This document shows, one piece after another, positions 1 to 8,216 of a stretch of 33,049 bases of DNA. The stretch covers positions 1-33,049 of the forward strand of contig NZ_JAAZQX010000027.1 in the NCBI RefSeq assembly GCF_012371325.1, in the 5' to 3' direction. The notes below the pieces were generated by a model. The model had not been told where the DNA came from and did not search any database. It saw nothing but the letters and a program-made list of their open reading frames with translations. Each line of letters begins with the position of its first letter. Within the stretch, counting starts at the first letter, position 1. The DNA comes from Acinetobacter sp. A2. Lineage in GTDB: Bacteria; Pseudomonadota; Gammaproteobacteria; Pseudomonadales; Moraxellaceae. The translations under genes were made by a program, and so were the position numbers.

Positions 1-20
1 CTTGCCACTACTGAATCGAC

Positions 21-63
21 ATAGACAAAATGAGCACTTATGCAAATATTTGTCTATATTTTT
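21..63 (+). terminator. Possible terminator hairpin at window edge
   Basis: A 9-bp perfect stem (ATAGACAAA at 21-29 with TTTGTCTAT at 49-57) encloses a 19-nt loop and is followed on the plus strand by a short T-run. It could end transcription of a gene upstream of the window, or act as the 3' end of the minus-strand lipoprotein gene. The long AT-rich loop makes this weak. Confidence 0.35.
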
Positions 64-91
64 AGTTATAGTTAATTGCTCCCATTGCCTA

Positions 92-604
92 CTATAAAGC
101 TGCCTTTAAATTGCAACCATAACCCATCGTCTGCTGGACTTGTCGGTAACTGGTATAGCGATTCAAAATAAAATCATAATATGCTTCAGGACTTGCAAAG
201 TTAGCCGGCAAATTCTCTTTTTCAGCTTGCGGCAATTGCACATCTTTTAGCAACGCTAGATTGTAATGCCCCAGCCGATACAACTCTGAAAAATAGCCAT
301 TCATCATGTCACAATATGCAATTTTAGTCGGCTTCAACGCAGTACTGCTCACGAGATGCTGATTTAAACTTCGCAGGTTATTTACATCTAATGGAAATTG
401 ATGTGAAAACGCAATGCTTTCCACTTGTTTGAACTGCTTAAAATCTTGAGCTAATTTAGTATTTAAAGCATCTATACGTTGCTGCAATGCTACTGCATCC
501 TGCACCTGATATTTTTGAGGATCAACTTGCTGTACTTTTGGTTCTTCACGACAAGCCACTAAACCCAGCACAGTAAGTAAAGCACCGTAAACTAATGGTT
601 TCAT
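92..604 (-). CDS. Small predicted lipoprotein, unknown function
   Basis: The 170-residue product starts with a short charged N-terminus, a hydrophobic stretch and a lipobox (LVAC, Cys18), so it should be exported by Sec, lipidated and membrane-anchored. The mature part is mostly helical and polar, with Gln/Leu-rich segments suggesting a periplasmic helical protein. Cysteines near the C-terminal half (about residues 98 and 165) could form a disulfide. I recognise no domain. The start is ATG with a modest GAG-type ribosome site about 8 nt upstream. It is divergent from the flavoprotein gene at 799, with a 194-bp shared upstream region. The lipoprotein call is well supported; function is unknown. 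Confidence 0.75.
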   Translation of the reverse strand: MKPLVYGALLTVLGLVACREEPKVQQVDPQKYQVQDAVALQQRIDALNTKLAQDFKQFKQVESIAFSHQFPLDVNNLRSLNQHLVSSTALKPTKIAYCDMMNGYFSELYRLGHYNLALLKDVQLPQAEKENLPANFASPEAYYDFILNRYTSYRQVQQTMGYGCNLKAAL

Positions 605-798
605 TTATTTACTCAATCATTTCACACTTGTTAGACATTATGCCTGAAAAAAAGTGAAAAGAATGACTAAAACGAACCTGTACTTTCCCCCTCCTACATA
701 GTTAAAGTTTAGTGCTGATATTTCTAGAATAAATGATGAATATGATTTGCCAATTTTTATAGACTTGGGCAAAGTAGATAAAAACTGGAGTAAATAAT

Positions 799-1845
799 AT
801 GGCTTTATTAAAACAACTGAATATAAAACATCCTATTTTTCTTGCTCCAATGGCGGGTGTTTCAACCCCTGAACTTGCTGCAGAAGTTTCTAATCAAGGT
901 GGATTAGGCTCGCTTGGTTTAGGCGCACATACAGTCGAAGCTGCGCGTGAACAAATCATTCAAACTCAAGCCCTCACCGACAATTCATTTCAAGTAAATT
1001 TCTTTTGCCATGAATCCACACCACTCAATGAACAGATTGCACAGGCATGGATTACACAATTTGCGCCAATTTTTGCCCAATATGATGTCACCCCACCTGC
1101 ACAACTAAAATGTATTTATCCAAGCTTTAAAGACCATGATGATTATTTAAATCTGGTTTTGGAAACCCAACCACAAGCAGTAAGTTTTCATTTTGGAATT
1201 CCACATGAGCATCAAATTCAAGCATTAAAAGATGCAGGAATCATCACCATGGTTTCTGCTACAAATTTAGCCGAAGCTCAGGCGATTGAAGCAGCAGGAA
1301 TTGATATTATTATTGCGCAAGGGATTGAAGCTGGTGGGCACAGAGGTGTTTTTAATCAGGCATTTGATAGTGCTGTGAAAACCAGTGATTTAGTGCAACT
1401 GATTCATCAGCATTGCACAACACCTGTGGTCGCTGCAGGTGGAATTATGAATGGTCAGCAGGCCAAACACATGCTTAACCTTGGTGCATCTGCCGTACAA
1501 CTGGGTACTGCGTTTGTACAATGTAAAAGTTCAAATGCCAATGCGGCTTATCGGCAAGCTTTGTTCCAACAAAACATCACCCAAATTACAGAAAGTATTT
1601 CTGGACGTCCTGCACGTGGTTTGATTAATCACTGGCACACAAAGATTGATACACCTAATCGTATCGCTGTGCCTAGCTATCCATACACTTACGATCTCGC
1701 CAAACAATTACATGCAGCAGCAGTCAAACATGGTGAGCAAGGTTATGCGCCATTCTGGGCAGGCAGTAATGTTAGCCAAATTCGTGAATTAGAAGCTGCA
1801 GATTTAATCAATCAATTGGTGCTAGAGATGATTCACGCACATTAA
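799..1845 (+). CDS. Nitronate monooxygenase (NPD family) flavoprotein
   Basis: This 348-residue protein has the TIM-barrel layout of the FMN-dependent nitronate monooxygenase/2-nitropropane dioxygenase family. That includes the opening LAPMAGVSTPELAAEVS segment, the GLGSLGLGAHT loop, the EAGGHRG motif with the likely catalytic His181, and the phosphate-binding AAGGIMNG and GASAVQLGTAF motifs. The family oxidises propionate-3-nitronate or similar alkyl nitronates, usually as detoxification; the true substrate here cannot be read from sequence. The ATG follows a clear GGAG ribosome site (787-790). It appears monocistronic and convergent with dusB, with a hairpin between the two. Confidence 0.88.
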   Translation: MALLKQLNIKHPIFLAPMAGVSTPELAAEVSNQGGLGSLGLGAHTVEAAREQIIQTQALTDNSFQVNFFCHESTPLNEQIAQAWITQFAPIFAQYDVTPPAQLKCIYPSFKDHDDYLNLVLETQPQAVSFHFGIPHEHQIQALKDAGIITMVSATNLAEAQAIEAAGIDIIIAQGIEAGGHRGVFNQAFDSAVKTSDLVQLIHQHCTTPVVAAGGIMNGQQAKHMLNLGASAVQLGTAFVQCKSSNANAAYRQALFQQNITQITESISGRPARGLINHWHTKIDTPNRIAVPSYPYTYDLAKQLHAAAVKHGEQGYAPFWAGSNVSQIRELEAADLINQLVLEMIHAH

Positions 1846-1855
1846 ACAAGAATAC

Positions 1856-1886
1856 AACCGCTCTGCTTTAAACAAGCAAAGCGGTT
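1856..1886. terminator. Hairpin between convergent genes
   Basis: AACCGCT (1856-1862) pairs with AGCGGTT (1880-1886), with a further GCTT/AAGC pairing inside. It lies between the convergent flavoprotein gene and dusB, where a shared terminator is expected, but there is no strong T-tract on either strand. Confidence 0.45.
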
Positions 1887-1929
1887 AAGAGTGAAATTTT
1901 AACTATAAAATCAAAATCTTAAATGCTAA

Positions 1930-2952
1930 TCAAGTATCCAGTAAATTAACACTTTCTACTTGTACATCACTCATGATTTCACCATGTGCCAATAACTGAT
2001 TGAAGTAGTCCTCCACCACTTTAAATTGTTCGGCAGTACTTTCAACTTTATACATGTTTTGGCGAAACTCATTACTTGAACGTAAACCTTTGGTGTACCA
2101 AGCAATGTGTTTACGTGAAATTCGACAACCTGAATATTCCCCATAAAACTCATAAAGCTCGGCTAAATGCCCCAATAAGACTTTTTGAACTTCTGCAATA
2201 CTCGGTGCGGCAAGCAACTCCCCTGTTGCTAAATAATGTGCAATTTCCCGAAAAATCCACGGACGTCCCTGTGCTGCACGTCCAATCATAATGGCATCAG
2301 CACCTGTGTAATCTAGTACATATTTGGCTTTTTCAGGGCTATCTATATCACCATTGGCAATGACTGGAATCTGCAACATACTTTTCACGTCTTTAATCAG
2401 TGAGTAACGTGCATGATTTAAATACATATCTTCACGGGTACGACCATGCAAAGCCAAAGCGGCAATACCGGCTTGTTCCGCACGCTTTGCCACACGTAAG
2501 ATATTTTCCTGACCATTTAAAAAACCCAAACGGGTTTTAAGGGTTACAGGTACATCAACCGCAGCAACAACTGTGTCTAAAATACGTGCCACCAAATCTT
2601 CATCTTGCAACAAGGCAGACCCCGCCAATTTATTACAGACTTTTTTGGCAGGACAGCCCATATTGATATCAACAATTTGCGCCCCGTTGGCCACCTGATA
2701 GCGTGCTGCTTCCGCTAAATCATGCGGATCTGAACCTGCAATTTGTGCAGAAATTGGCGCAAGCTCCCCATCAAAATTGGCACGATACAAACTCTTTTTA
2801 CTCATGCGCAAAGTTTTGTCAGATGTCATCATTTCACTGACTGCATGCCCAGCTCCAAAGTATTTGCACAGTGAGCGAAATGGCCGATCAGTAACGCCTG
2901 CCATTGGGGCAACAATCAAATTATTTGACAGTTGATAGGGACCAATATACAT
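1930..2952 (-). CDS. dusB: tRNA-dihydrouridine synthase B
   Basis: DusB reduces specific uridines in the tRNA D-loop to dihydrouridine using FMN and NADPH. The product has the Dus opening (VAPMAGVTDRPFR), the INMGCPAKKV motif with the catalytic Cys100, the ALHGRTRE segment, the IPVIANGDI loop and the GADAIMIGRAAQGRPW phosphate-binding segment, in the usual order. The frame is open to 3009, but homologues begin at MYIGPYQLSN, so I place the start at 2952 (340 residues). The longer form would add a non-conserved 19-residue leader. In many gammaproteobacteria dusB is followed by fis; here it is not, since the next gene downstream is convergent. Confidence 0.93.
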   Translation of the reverse strand: MYIGPYQLSNNLIVAPMAGVTDRPFRSLCKYFGAGHAVSEMMTSDKTLRMSKKSLYRANFDGELAPISAQIAGSDPHDLAEAARYQVANGAQIVDINMGCPAKKVCNKLAGSALLQDEDLVARILDTVVAAVDVPVTLKTRLGFLNGQENILRVAKRAEQAGIAALALHGRTREDMYLNHARYSLIKDVKSMLQIPVIANGDIDSPEKAKYVLDYTGADAIMIGRAAQGRPWIFREIAHYLATGELLAAPSIAEVQKVLLGHLAELYEFYGEYSGCRISRKHIAWYTKGLRSSNEFRQNMYKVESTAEQFKVVEDYFNQLLAHGEIMSDVQVESVNLLDT

Positions 2953-2953
2953 A
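2925..2953 (+). promoter_or_regulatory. Candidate sigma-70 promoter for the DUF1615-like gene
   Basis: A consensus -35 TTGACA (2925-2930) is followed after 17 bp by TACATA (2948-2953). It lies inside the first codons of the divergent dusB gene and points to the lipoprotein gene starting near 3036. Found by eye; the -10 is imperfect. Confidence 0.4.
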
Positions 2954-3035
2954 TATATTCTTAACTTTAATGATTGGCATAGTATACTGCATCTGCCCTT
3001 TGGGCTCATCCATTTGGAACGAGTTTTCCCTATCT

Positions 3036-4241
3036 ATGAAAGACACTGTATTCACTTCTTTGATGAAACCCTTCAGCGTGCTCGCCTTATACTTAAGCTT
3101 AGCAGCCTGTGGAGACAGCGCATGGTGGTCTAAGGACAATGAGCCAACCTTGGAAGCAGAACATATTCGCAAACTGATTCCTAACCGTGTCAGTGAACGC
3201 AGTGCTTGGGCTAAAGATATTTATGATATTTCTGAGCAATTAGGTATTCCACAAACCAAAGAAAATATGTGCACCATTATTGCTGTGGTTGATCAGGAAT
3301 CCAACTTTGTAGCAGACCCGCAAGTTTATGGTTTAGGCGAAAAAGCTGTTAAAGAAGTACAAGATCGTTTGGATGAAAAATTTAAAGATAAACTGGGCGA
3401 AGCAATTGGCGGTACGGTTGCAGGCTATTTTCAGGATGTGCTGAAAAATCACCCTAGCCCTGAAGATAACTATTTGAGTCAAATGCGTCGGGTAAAAACT
3501 GAACGTGAATTAGATGAACTATACCGTGAAATTTTTGACTACATGGCAAAGCATTATCATGTTTCCGCACTAACAGGTGCTGCCAAACTGTTTGGTCAAA
3601 ATATTGGTGAAAAACTTAATCCAATTACCACTTTAGGTTCTATGCAAGTGCATATTAGCTATGCCAAAGAGCATAAACGTCAAAGTGGTAACATCGCAGA
3701 GTTACGCAGTGATCTATATACCCAGTATGGTGGCTTATATTATGGGATTCATCGTTTAATGATGTACCCTGCTGACTATGATCAACCGCTATACCGTTTT
3801 GCTGACTATAACTCGGGCATGTATTCGAGCCGCAATGCTGCATTCCAAAGTATGCTGAATGATTTAACCGAAGCTGAACTCGATTTAGATGGTGATTTAC
3901 TTCTTTACGCTAAAGATGGCGGTGTGCGTAATGCAAAGAGTGAATCAGAACGTGAATTAATTGCTGTTTTTGCTAAACATAATATTTTGGTTACACCACG
4001 ACAAATTCGTGCAGACTTAAAAAAAGAAAAAGAAAAGAAATTTGAAGATACTGCGACCTATCTGGCTGTCACTAAACTCTATAAAGCACAAACGGGCAAA
4101 GAGCCATTTTATGCCATGATGCCACAAGTGGTGATTTCAGGGCCTAAACTGAGTCGAGATTACAACACCAATTGGTTCGCAACACGAGTCAATGGACGTT
4201 ATAAAACATGCATACAAAAAGCCAAAAATATAAAAATCTAG
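3036..4241 (+). CDS. DUF1615-like lipoprotein
   Basis: The protein (401 residues from 3036; 392 if the ATG at 3063 is used) has a lipoprotein signal ending LSLAAC. The mature part begins with a helical region followed by CTIIAVVDQESNF, a Glu-Ser segment reminiscent of lysozyme-like or lytic transglycosylase folds, then a central acidic helical stretch and LGSMQVHISYA and FADYNSGMYSSRNAAFQ motifs. The last pair again recalls the GxMQ and YN motifs of transglycosylases. I assign it to DUF1615 from memory. A peptidoglycan role is inference. The open frame runs upstream to 2904, but that extension overlaps dusB and destroys the signal peptide. Neither start has a strong ribosome site. The 3' end overlaps the HAD gene by 34 bp. 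Confidence 0.7.
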   Translation: MKDTVFTSLMKPFSVLALYLSLAACGDSAWWSKDNEPTLEAEHIRKLIPNRVSERSAWAKDIYDISEQLGIPQTKENMCTIIAVVDQESNFVADPQVYGLGEKAVKEVQDRLDEKFKDKLGEAIGGTVAGYFQDVLKNHPSPEDNYLSQMRRVKTERELDELYREIFDYMAKHYHVSALTGAAKLFGQNIGEKLNPITTLGSMQVHISYAKEHKRQSGNIAELRSDLYTQYGGLYYGIHRLMMYPADYDQPLYRFADYNSGMYSSRNAAFQSMLNDLTEAELDLDGDLLLYAKDGGVRNAKSESERELIAVFAKHNILVTPRQIRADLKKEKEKKFEDTATYLAVTKLYKAQTGKEPFYAMMPQVVISGPKLSRDYNTNWFATRVNGRYKTCIQKAKNIKI

Positions 4242-4855
4242 CCTTATTTGATTTTGATGGCACCCTGTGCAGCAAAGACAGTTTTACGGGGTTCATTTTC
4301 TATGCCTTGTCTAAACGACACATTATCAAACAAGGTTTAAAAACCTTACCGTGGATTCAGGCCTTTTATTTAAAAGTCTATCCTGCACATGCCATGCGCC
4401 CTAAATTATTTAATGCTATGTTTAAAGATGCAAGTACAACTGAAATATTAGCACTTGCACAACGCTATGCAGCAGATTTAATGCATGATCTAAACCCACA
4501 ACTATTACTACAATTAAAGCAACATCAATTCAATGGTGATGATGTGGTGGTGGTTTCTGCGAGTGTGGATATTTATTTGCAGTATATTTGTCAGCAATTA
4601 AATGTTGGTTTGATTTGTACCGAAACAGAAATTGAAAGTCAGCAATTTACAGGGCAATATTCAACACCTGATTGTAGTCGGGAACAAAAGCAAATTCGGA
4701 TTTTAGAACAGTATGATTTAAAAAATTATGCTGCTATTTATGCGTATGGCAATAGTGATGAAGATGAAGCTATGCTGAGTTTAGCAACCCATCCATATAT
4801 GGTCGGTGTAGATCAAACCTTACCTGAAATTATGGCTTATAAAAAACTGGCTTGA
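4208..4855 (+). CDS. HAD-IB family phosphatase (SerB-like)
   Basis: The 215-residue protein has all HAD motifs: FDFDGTL near the N-terminus (nucleophile and acid aspartates), VVVSASVD (motif II Ser), a downstream Lys/Arg-containing segment, and YAYGNSDEDEAML (motif IV metal-binding aspartates). The helical cap between motifs I and II fits subfamily IB, which includes phosphoserine phosphatase-like enzymes and phosphatases of lipid head-group precursors. Substrate is not predictable. It starts inside the end of the preceding lipoprotein gene, with no later in-frame start before the catalytic motif, so the overlap is real and suggests translational coupling. A strong terminator follows at 4903. 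Confidence 0.85.
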   Translation: MHTKSQKYKNLALFDFDGTLCSKDSFTGFIFYALSKRHIIKQGLKTLPWIQAFYLKVYPAHAMRPKLFNAMFKDASTTEILALAQRYAADLMHDLNPQLLLQLKQHQFNGDDVVVVSASVDIYLQYICQQLNVGLICTETEIESQQFTGQYSTPDCSREQKQIRILEQYDLKNYAAIYAYGNSDEDEAMLSLATHPYMVGVDQTLPEIMAYKKLA

Positions 4856-4902
4856 TAAAGCCTAGTAAAAGTATTATTTTTAGGGGGGGATTACCACATA
4901 AA

Positions 4903-4930
4903 AAAAGCGGCTCATCTAAGCCGCTTTTCT
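4903..4930. terminator. Bidirectional intrinsic terminator
   Basis: AAAAGCGGCT (4903-4912) pairs perfectly with AGCCGCTTTT (4919-4928) around a 6-nt loop, with A and T runs on the flanks. It can serve both the HAD gene and the convergent desaturase operon. Confidence 0.85.
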
Positions 4931-5005
4931 ATATCATTAAAGATATATTTATCACTGTTTGATGAATCACTTACTAATCTAAAATTTCATAAATGATATT
5001 CATGC

Positions 5006-6100
5006 TTATTTCTTGAATGGAAAAGCATATTTCACAATACGTTTTAATACACTGCCGTATTGCTTAACCAAGCTAGCATTGTTGTAGTTCAAGCCATATT
5101 TTTCACACACAGCTTGCACTTTTGGCGCCATTTGACGATAACGACGCGCAGGCACATCTGGGTACAAATGGTGTTCAATTTGATGGCTTAAATGCCCTGT
5201 CAAAATGTGGAATGCTTCTGAACCTGTAAGATTAGATGAACCACGAATTTGACGCATATACCAATGTCCACGGCTTTCATTTTGCATGACTGACTTTGGA
5301 AACACTTCTACATCTTTAGTAAAGTGACCGCAGAAAATAATACTAAATGTCCAAATATTACGAATACCATTCGCAACCAAATTACCTGTAAATACTGGCA
5401 GAGCTGATGGCCCAGCAATTAGTGGGAAAAACACATAGTCTTTGAACAATTGTTTGCCAATTTTCTTCTGCATTGGCTGCCATTCTTTTTTAGCTTGTGC
5501 TTTGCTTTTTCGGCCATTCAAAATTTTACCAATTTCTAAATTCTGAATCGCAACGCCCCACTGGAACAATAAGCAGAACGGGATACTATATAAAGGTTGT
5601 AATAAATAGCCCGATCTCCAACGCTGTTCTGGGAACAAACGCACTAAACCATAACCAATATCATCATCCATGCCTTTAATATTGGTATAGGTATGATGTT
5701 TGAAGTTATGGGTTTGACGCCAGTTGTCTGAAGTACCCACAGTATCCCATTCATAGCTTGCGCCATTGAATTTAGGATCATTCATCCAGTCATATTGACC
5801 GTGCATGACGTTATGGCCTAACTCCATGTTTTCCATGATTTTGGCAAAGCCTAATAGCCCTGTACCCAATACCCATGCTGGCGGAAACCAACCAGCAAAC
5901 AATAAGGCACGACCTGCCATTGAGCTATAACGAATCGTTGAGTAAACACGGCGGATGTATTTCGCATCTTTTTCGCCAATATCATCCAAAACTTCTTGTT
6001 TAATAGCATCTAATTCACGTGCAAGCTCATCTAATTCTAATTGAGTGAGTTCACGGTTTTTAGGATTGCGAAAGTATTCTATTTTCACTGGCATATTCAT
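5006..6100 (-). CDS. Membrane fatty-acid desaturase (delta-9 acyl type)
   Basis: This is a 364-residue membrane-bound di-iron desaturase. It shows the three His boxes: HNVMH (H96, H100), HNFKHH (H131, H135, H136) and HQIEHH near the C-terminus. Hydrophobic membrane segments flank them (about residues 66-88 and 170-260). The family inserts a double bond into acyl-CoA or phospholipid acyl chains using O2 and electrons from a ferredoxin-type donor. The adjacent reductase gene upstream supplies that donor, and the pair matches the Pseudomonas DesCB arrangement. The open frame extends to a TTG at 6124; I use the ATG at 6100, 13 bp after the reductase stop. Regulation is likely by the divergent FabR/DesT-type repressor. 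Confidence 0.9.
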   Translation of the reverse strand: MNMPVKIEYFRNPKNRELTQLELDELARELDAIKQEVLDDIGEKDAKYIRRVYSTIRYSSMAGRALLFAGWFPPAWVLGTGLLGFAKIMENMELGHNVMHGQYDWMNDPKFNGASYEWDTVGTSDNWRQTHNFKHHTYTNIKGMDDDIGYGLVRLFPEQRWRSGYLLQPLYSIPFCLLFQWGVAIQNLEIGKILNGRKSKAQAKKEWQPMQKKIGKQLFKDYVFFPLIAGPSALPVFTGNLVANGIRNIWTFSIIFCGHFTKDVEVFPKSVMQNESRGHWYMRQIRGSSNLTGSEAFHILTGHLSHQIEHHLYPDVPARRYRQMAPKVQAVCEKYGLNYNNASLVKQYGSVLKRIVKYAFPFKK

Positions 6101-6113
6101 AATCGAAACTCGC

Positions 6114-7184
6114 TTATAAATCAATAATTAAATCTGTTTGTGCTGAGTTAACACATATTTTTAACTGGTTATTTGGTTCACTATTTTGAACACTATCTAC
6201 CAAGTTTTTTGTTGAGCCTTCAGCTTTATTACATACGCATTTATGGCAAATACCCATGCGGCAACCATATTTCGGTTTGATATTTTGCTGCTCTAGGCTT
6301 TCTAAAATTGATTTGCCTTTTGGAATGGTCACAATCTTTTTAGATTTAGTTAAGGTGACTTGTACCAAGCCCACATCGTCCCCTAAAACAGGGGTCATGC
6401 TAAAAGCTTCAGTTTTAACCACAGCAGCCTGAGTAAACAGTTGTTCAACCTGAGTAGTAAAACCAGATGGGCCACATGCAAATACGGTGCTCTGATCCAT
6501 ATTTGCCAAGTCTTGTAGATGTTCCGCATTTAAACGACTGTGTTTCAAACTCGGCTCTTGGGTATAAAATACTTGCAATGTAAAGTTAGGAAATTGCTCT
6601 GCCCAAGCTTCGAATTGTGCTTTAAAAGCTGCATCTGCAAAGGTTTTAACCCAATACAGTAAATGAATTGAAGTACCACCCAAACGGCCTGACTGCACCA
6701 AATTCTGAATGAAGCTGTACATTGGCGTAATGCCACTGCCCGCTGCCAATAAGATTAAAGGCTGCGTTTGAGCAGGCAATTGCATGTCGCCATAAGGTGC
6801 ACCAAATTCTAATGTGTCGCCCAACTTAGCCTGCTCAACCAGCCATGTACTGACTTTGCCCTGATCGACCTTTTTCACGGTCAATAAAACATGTTGTGCA
6901 TCTAACTGAGTCAAACTATAAGTTCGCTCATAGCGTACACCTTGAATGTTTACATAAACTGGATGATGCTGACCTGCTGCACCCATTTGAAACTTTTTAT
7001 TGACTTGTAGTGTGAGACTCACCACATCTTTTGCGGTTTGCTCTTTTTTTACAATTTTGCCGAGTGACTGATTCACCGACCATAAAGGATTTACTTTTTG
7101 CAACCAGAAGTTTGCTGCATAAGGGTCTAACACAGCCGTTGCAAGACTACTAAGGGGAGATTTTCTTTTTTCAGTTAGCTGCAT
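6114..7184 (-). CDS. Ferredoxin reductase with C-terminal 2Fe-2S domain
   Basis: The 356-residue protein joins an FAD-binding domain (RTYSLT, residues 88-93), an NAD(P)H-binding domain (LLAAGSGITPMY, residues 145-156; FACGPSGF, residues 235-242) and a C-terminal plant-type 2Fe-2S ferredoxin domain. The cluster ligands are C308-x4-C313-x2-C316 and a distal C344, all present. It should carry electrons from NADPH through FAD and the cluster to the desaturase encoded immediately downstream. It is the first gene of that operon, starting at an ATG 139 bp from the divergent regulator. The electron-donor role is inferred from domains plus location and matches the known DesC/DesB system. Confidence 0.9.
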   Translation of the reverse strand: MQLTEKRKSPLSSLATAVLDPYAANFWLQKVNPLWSVNQSLGKIVKKEQTAKDVVSLTLQVNKKFQMGAAGQHHPVYVNIQGVRYERTYSLTQLDAQHVLLTVKKVDQGKVSTWLVEQAKLGDTLEFGAPYGDMQLPAQTQPLILLAAGSGITPMYSFIQNLVQSGRLGGTSIHLLYWVKTFADAAFKAQFEAWAEQFPNFTLQVFYTQEPSLKHSRLNAEHLQDLANMDQSTVFACGPSGFTTQVEQLFTQAAVVKTEAFSMTPVLGDDVGLVQVTLTKSKKIVTIPKGKSILESLEQQNIKPKYGCRMGICHKCVCNKAEGSTKNLVDSVQNSEPNNQLKICVNSAQTDLIIDL

Positions 7185-7214
7185 GATTCAGCACCACCCG
7201 ATGAAATTTTAATT

Positions 7215-7242
7215 ATTATACACATGTATATATATTTGTATA
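7215..7242 (-). promoter_or_regulatory. Candidate promoter of the desaturase operon
   Basis: Read on the minus strand, TATAAT (7220 to 7215) is preceded after 16 bp by TATACA (7242 to 7237). Both elements overlap the two palindromes described separately, which is the geometry expected for repression. Confidence 0.5.
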
Positions 7243-7254
7243 TACACTTGTATT
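7217..7254. promoter_or_regulatory. Two tandem FabR/DesT-type operator palindromes
   Basis: TATACACATGTATA (7217-7230) is a 6-bp inverted repeat around CA. TATACACTTGTATT (7241-7254) repeats the same ATACA-N2-TGTAT design 24 bp away. The sites lie in the divergent region between the regulator and its presumed target operon. The ACAC-N-TGT core resembles, from memory, the E. coli FabR box. Assignment to this regulator is inference. Confidence 0.6.
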
Positions 7255-7266
7255 GTTTCTAATCAT

Positions 7267-7295
7267 TTCACAAGTACTAGCGCAGCCGCTATAAT
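7267..7295 (+). promoter_or_regulatory. Promoter of the fabR-like regulator
   Basis: TTCACA (7267-7272), a 17-bp spacer and a consensus TATAAT (7290-7295) place a transcription start near 7302, about 22 bp before the regulator's ATG. Confidence 0.6.
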
Positions 7296-7323
7296 GCCTC
7301 TAAGCTTATAAATTATTGAAAAT

Positions 7324-8019
7324 ATGACTCAACCTGCCATGAAAACAAACCATGATGTGACTTTCCCAGAATCTGAAACGGTTCGTGAGCCTCTTGTCGT
7401 GCGTACGGTTGGGCGAAAAGCCACCATTACCAAACAAGAGCTATTTCAGGCAGCATTAAATTTAATTGGCCCACAGAAAAGTATCGCCTCGTTAAGTTTA
7501 CGTGAAGTTGCACGTGCAGCAGGCATTGCACCAAACAGTTTTTATCGTCATTTTAAAGATATAGATGAACTTGCAATTGAGTTGATTGATCGTGCAGGTG
7601 TGGTCTTACGTCAAATTTTGCATCAAGCACGCTTAAAAGCATCTAAACAAAACAGTATTATTCGCAGCTCGGTTGAAGTATTTATTGAACAATTAGATAC
7701 CGATGAAGGCAATTTAAGTCTGTTATTACGTGAAGGGTATACAGGTTCAATTCCATATAAACTGGCAGTAGAGCGTCAATTGAACTACTTCCAACAAGAA
7801 TTGCAGGATGATTTAATTCGTCTAGAACGCTTAAATAACAGTAAGCTGGCGCATCCTGATATTGCAGCCAAAGCGATTACTCAACTGGTGTTTAATATGG
7901 GCGCCAAAGTGATTGATATGCCCACGGCTGAACGTAAAGAAACCGCCGAACAAACCATGATTATGATTCGTATGATTTTAGAAGGCGCACGTCATTTGGA
8001 TGAAGCTAAAATTCGATAA
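7324..8019 (+). CDS. fabR: TetR-family repressor, FabR/DesT type
   Basis: The 231-residue protein has a TetR helix-turn-helix in its N-terminal part. The segment LSLREVARAAGIAPNSFYRHF (about residues 57-77) nearly matches the corresponding segment of E. coli FabR. The match continues into the ligand domain (VLRQILHQAR, IIRSSV, LLLRE, AKVIDM), supporting FabR/DesT rather than a generic TetR. These repressors sense the ratio of unsaturated to saturated acyl-CoA/ACP and control unsaturated fatty-acid genes. Divergent placement from the desaturase-reductase operon fits the DesT model. About 30 extra residues precede the helix-turn-helix. The start ATG lacks a strong ribosome site; an alternative is at 7339. 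FabR versus DesT naming is uncertain. Confidence 0.85.
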   Translation: MTQPAMKTNHDVTFPESETVREPLVVRTVGRKATITKQELFQAALNLIGPQKSIASLSLREVARAAGIAPNSFYRHFKDIDELAIELIDRAGVVLRQILHQARLKASKQNSIIRSSVEVFIEQLDTDEGNLSLLLREGYTGSIPYKLAVERQLNYFQQELQDDLIRLERLNNSKLAHPDIAAKAITQLVFNMGAKVIDMPTAERKETAEQTMIMIRMILEGARHLDEAKIR

Positions 8020-8047
8020 ATCTAAACTTTGCTCCTCTCTATCAAAG

Positions 8048-8076
8048 CGGCTTTGTGAATACAAAGCTGATTTTTT
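8048..8076 (+). terminator. Terminator of the fabR-like gene
   Basis: CGGCTTTG (8048-8055) pairs with CAAAGCTG (8062-8069), with one G-U pair, around a 6-nt loop. A T-run follows directly on the plus strand. Confidence 0.75.
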
Positions 8077-8216
8077 ATTTGGAATGAATCTGTTTTGATA
8101 TACAGCATAATTTACTAAGCAGAAAACCACAACGTCACTTTATGACGCAGAAATTCGACAATAAATCCCAAACTTTCTATGATAATAGTGTAATAACAAC
8201 AAACTAAAGGAAAAAT

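Noticed and set aside
620..640. CACACTTGTTAG as a third FabR/DesT site near the lipoprotein gene
   Set aside because: It shares the ACACTTGT core but lacks the inverted half, and the gene has no link to fatty-acid desaturation.
2904..3035. N-terminal extension of the DUF1615-like frame up to 2904
   Set aside because: It overlaps dusB and would put 44 residues before the lipoprotein signal, which would disrupt export.
2921..3172. 83-residue minus-strand frame across the dusB/DUF1615 promoter region
   Set aside because: It overlaps the divergent promoter and the signal peptide coding region; composition is not protein-like.
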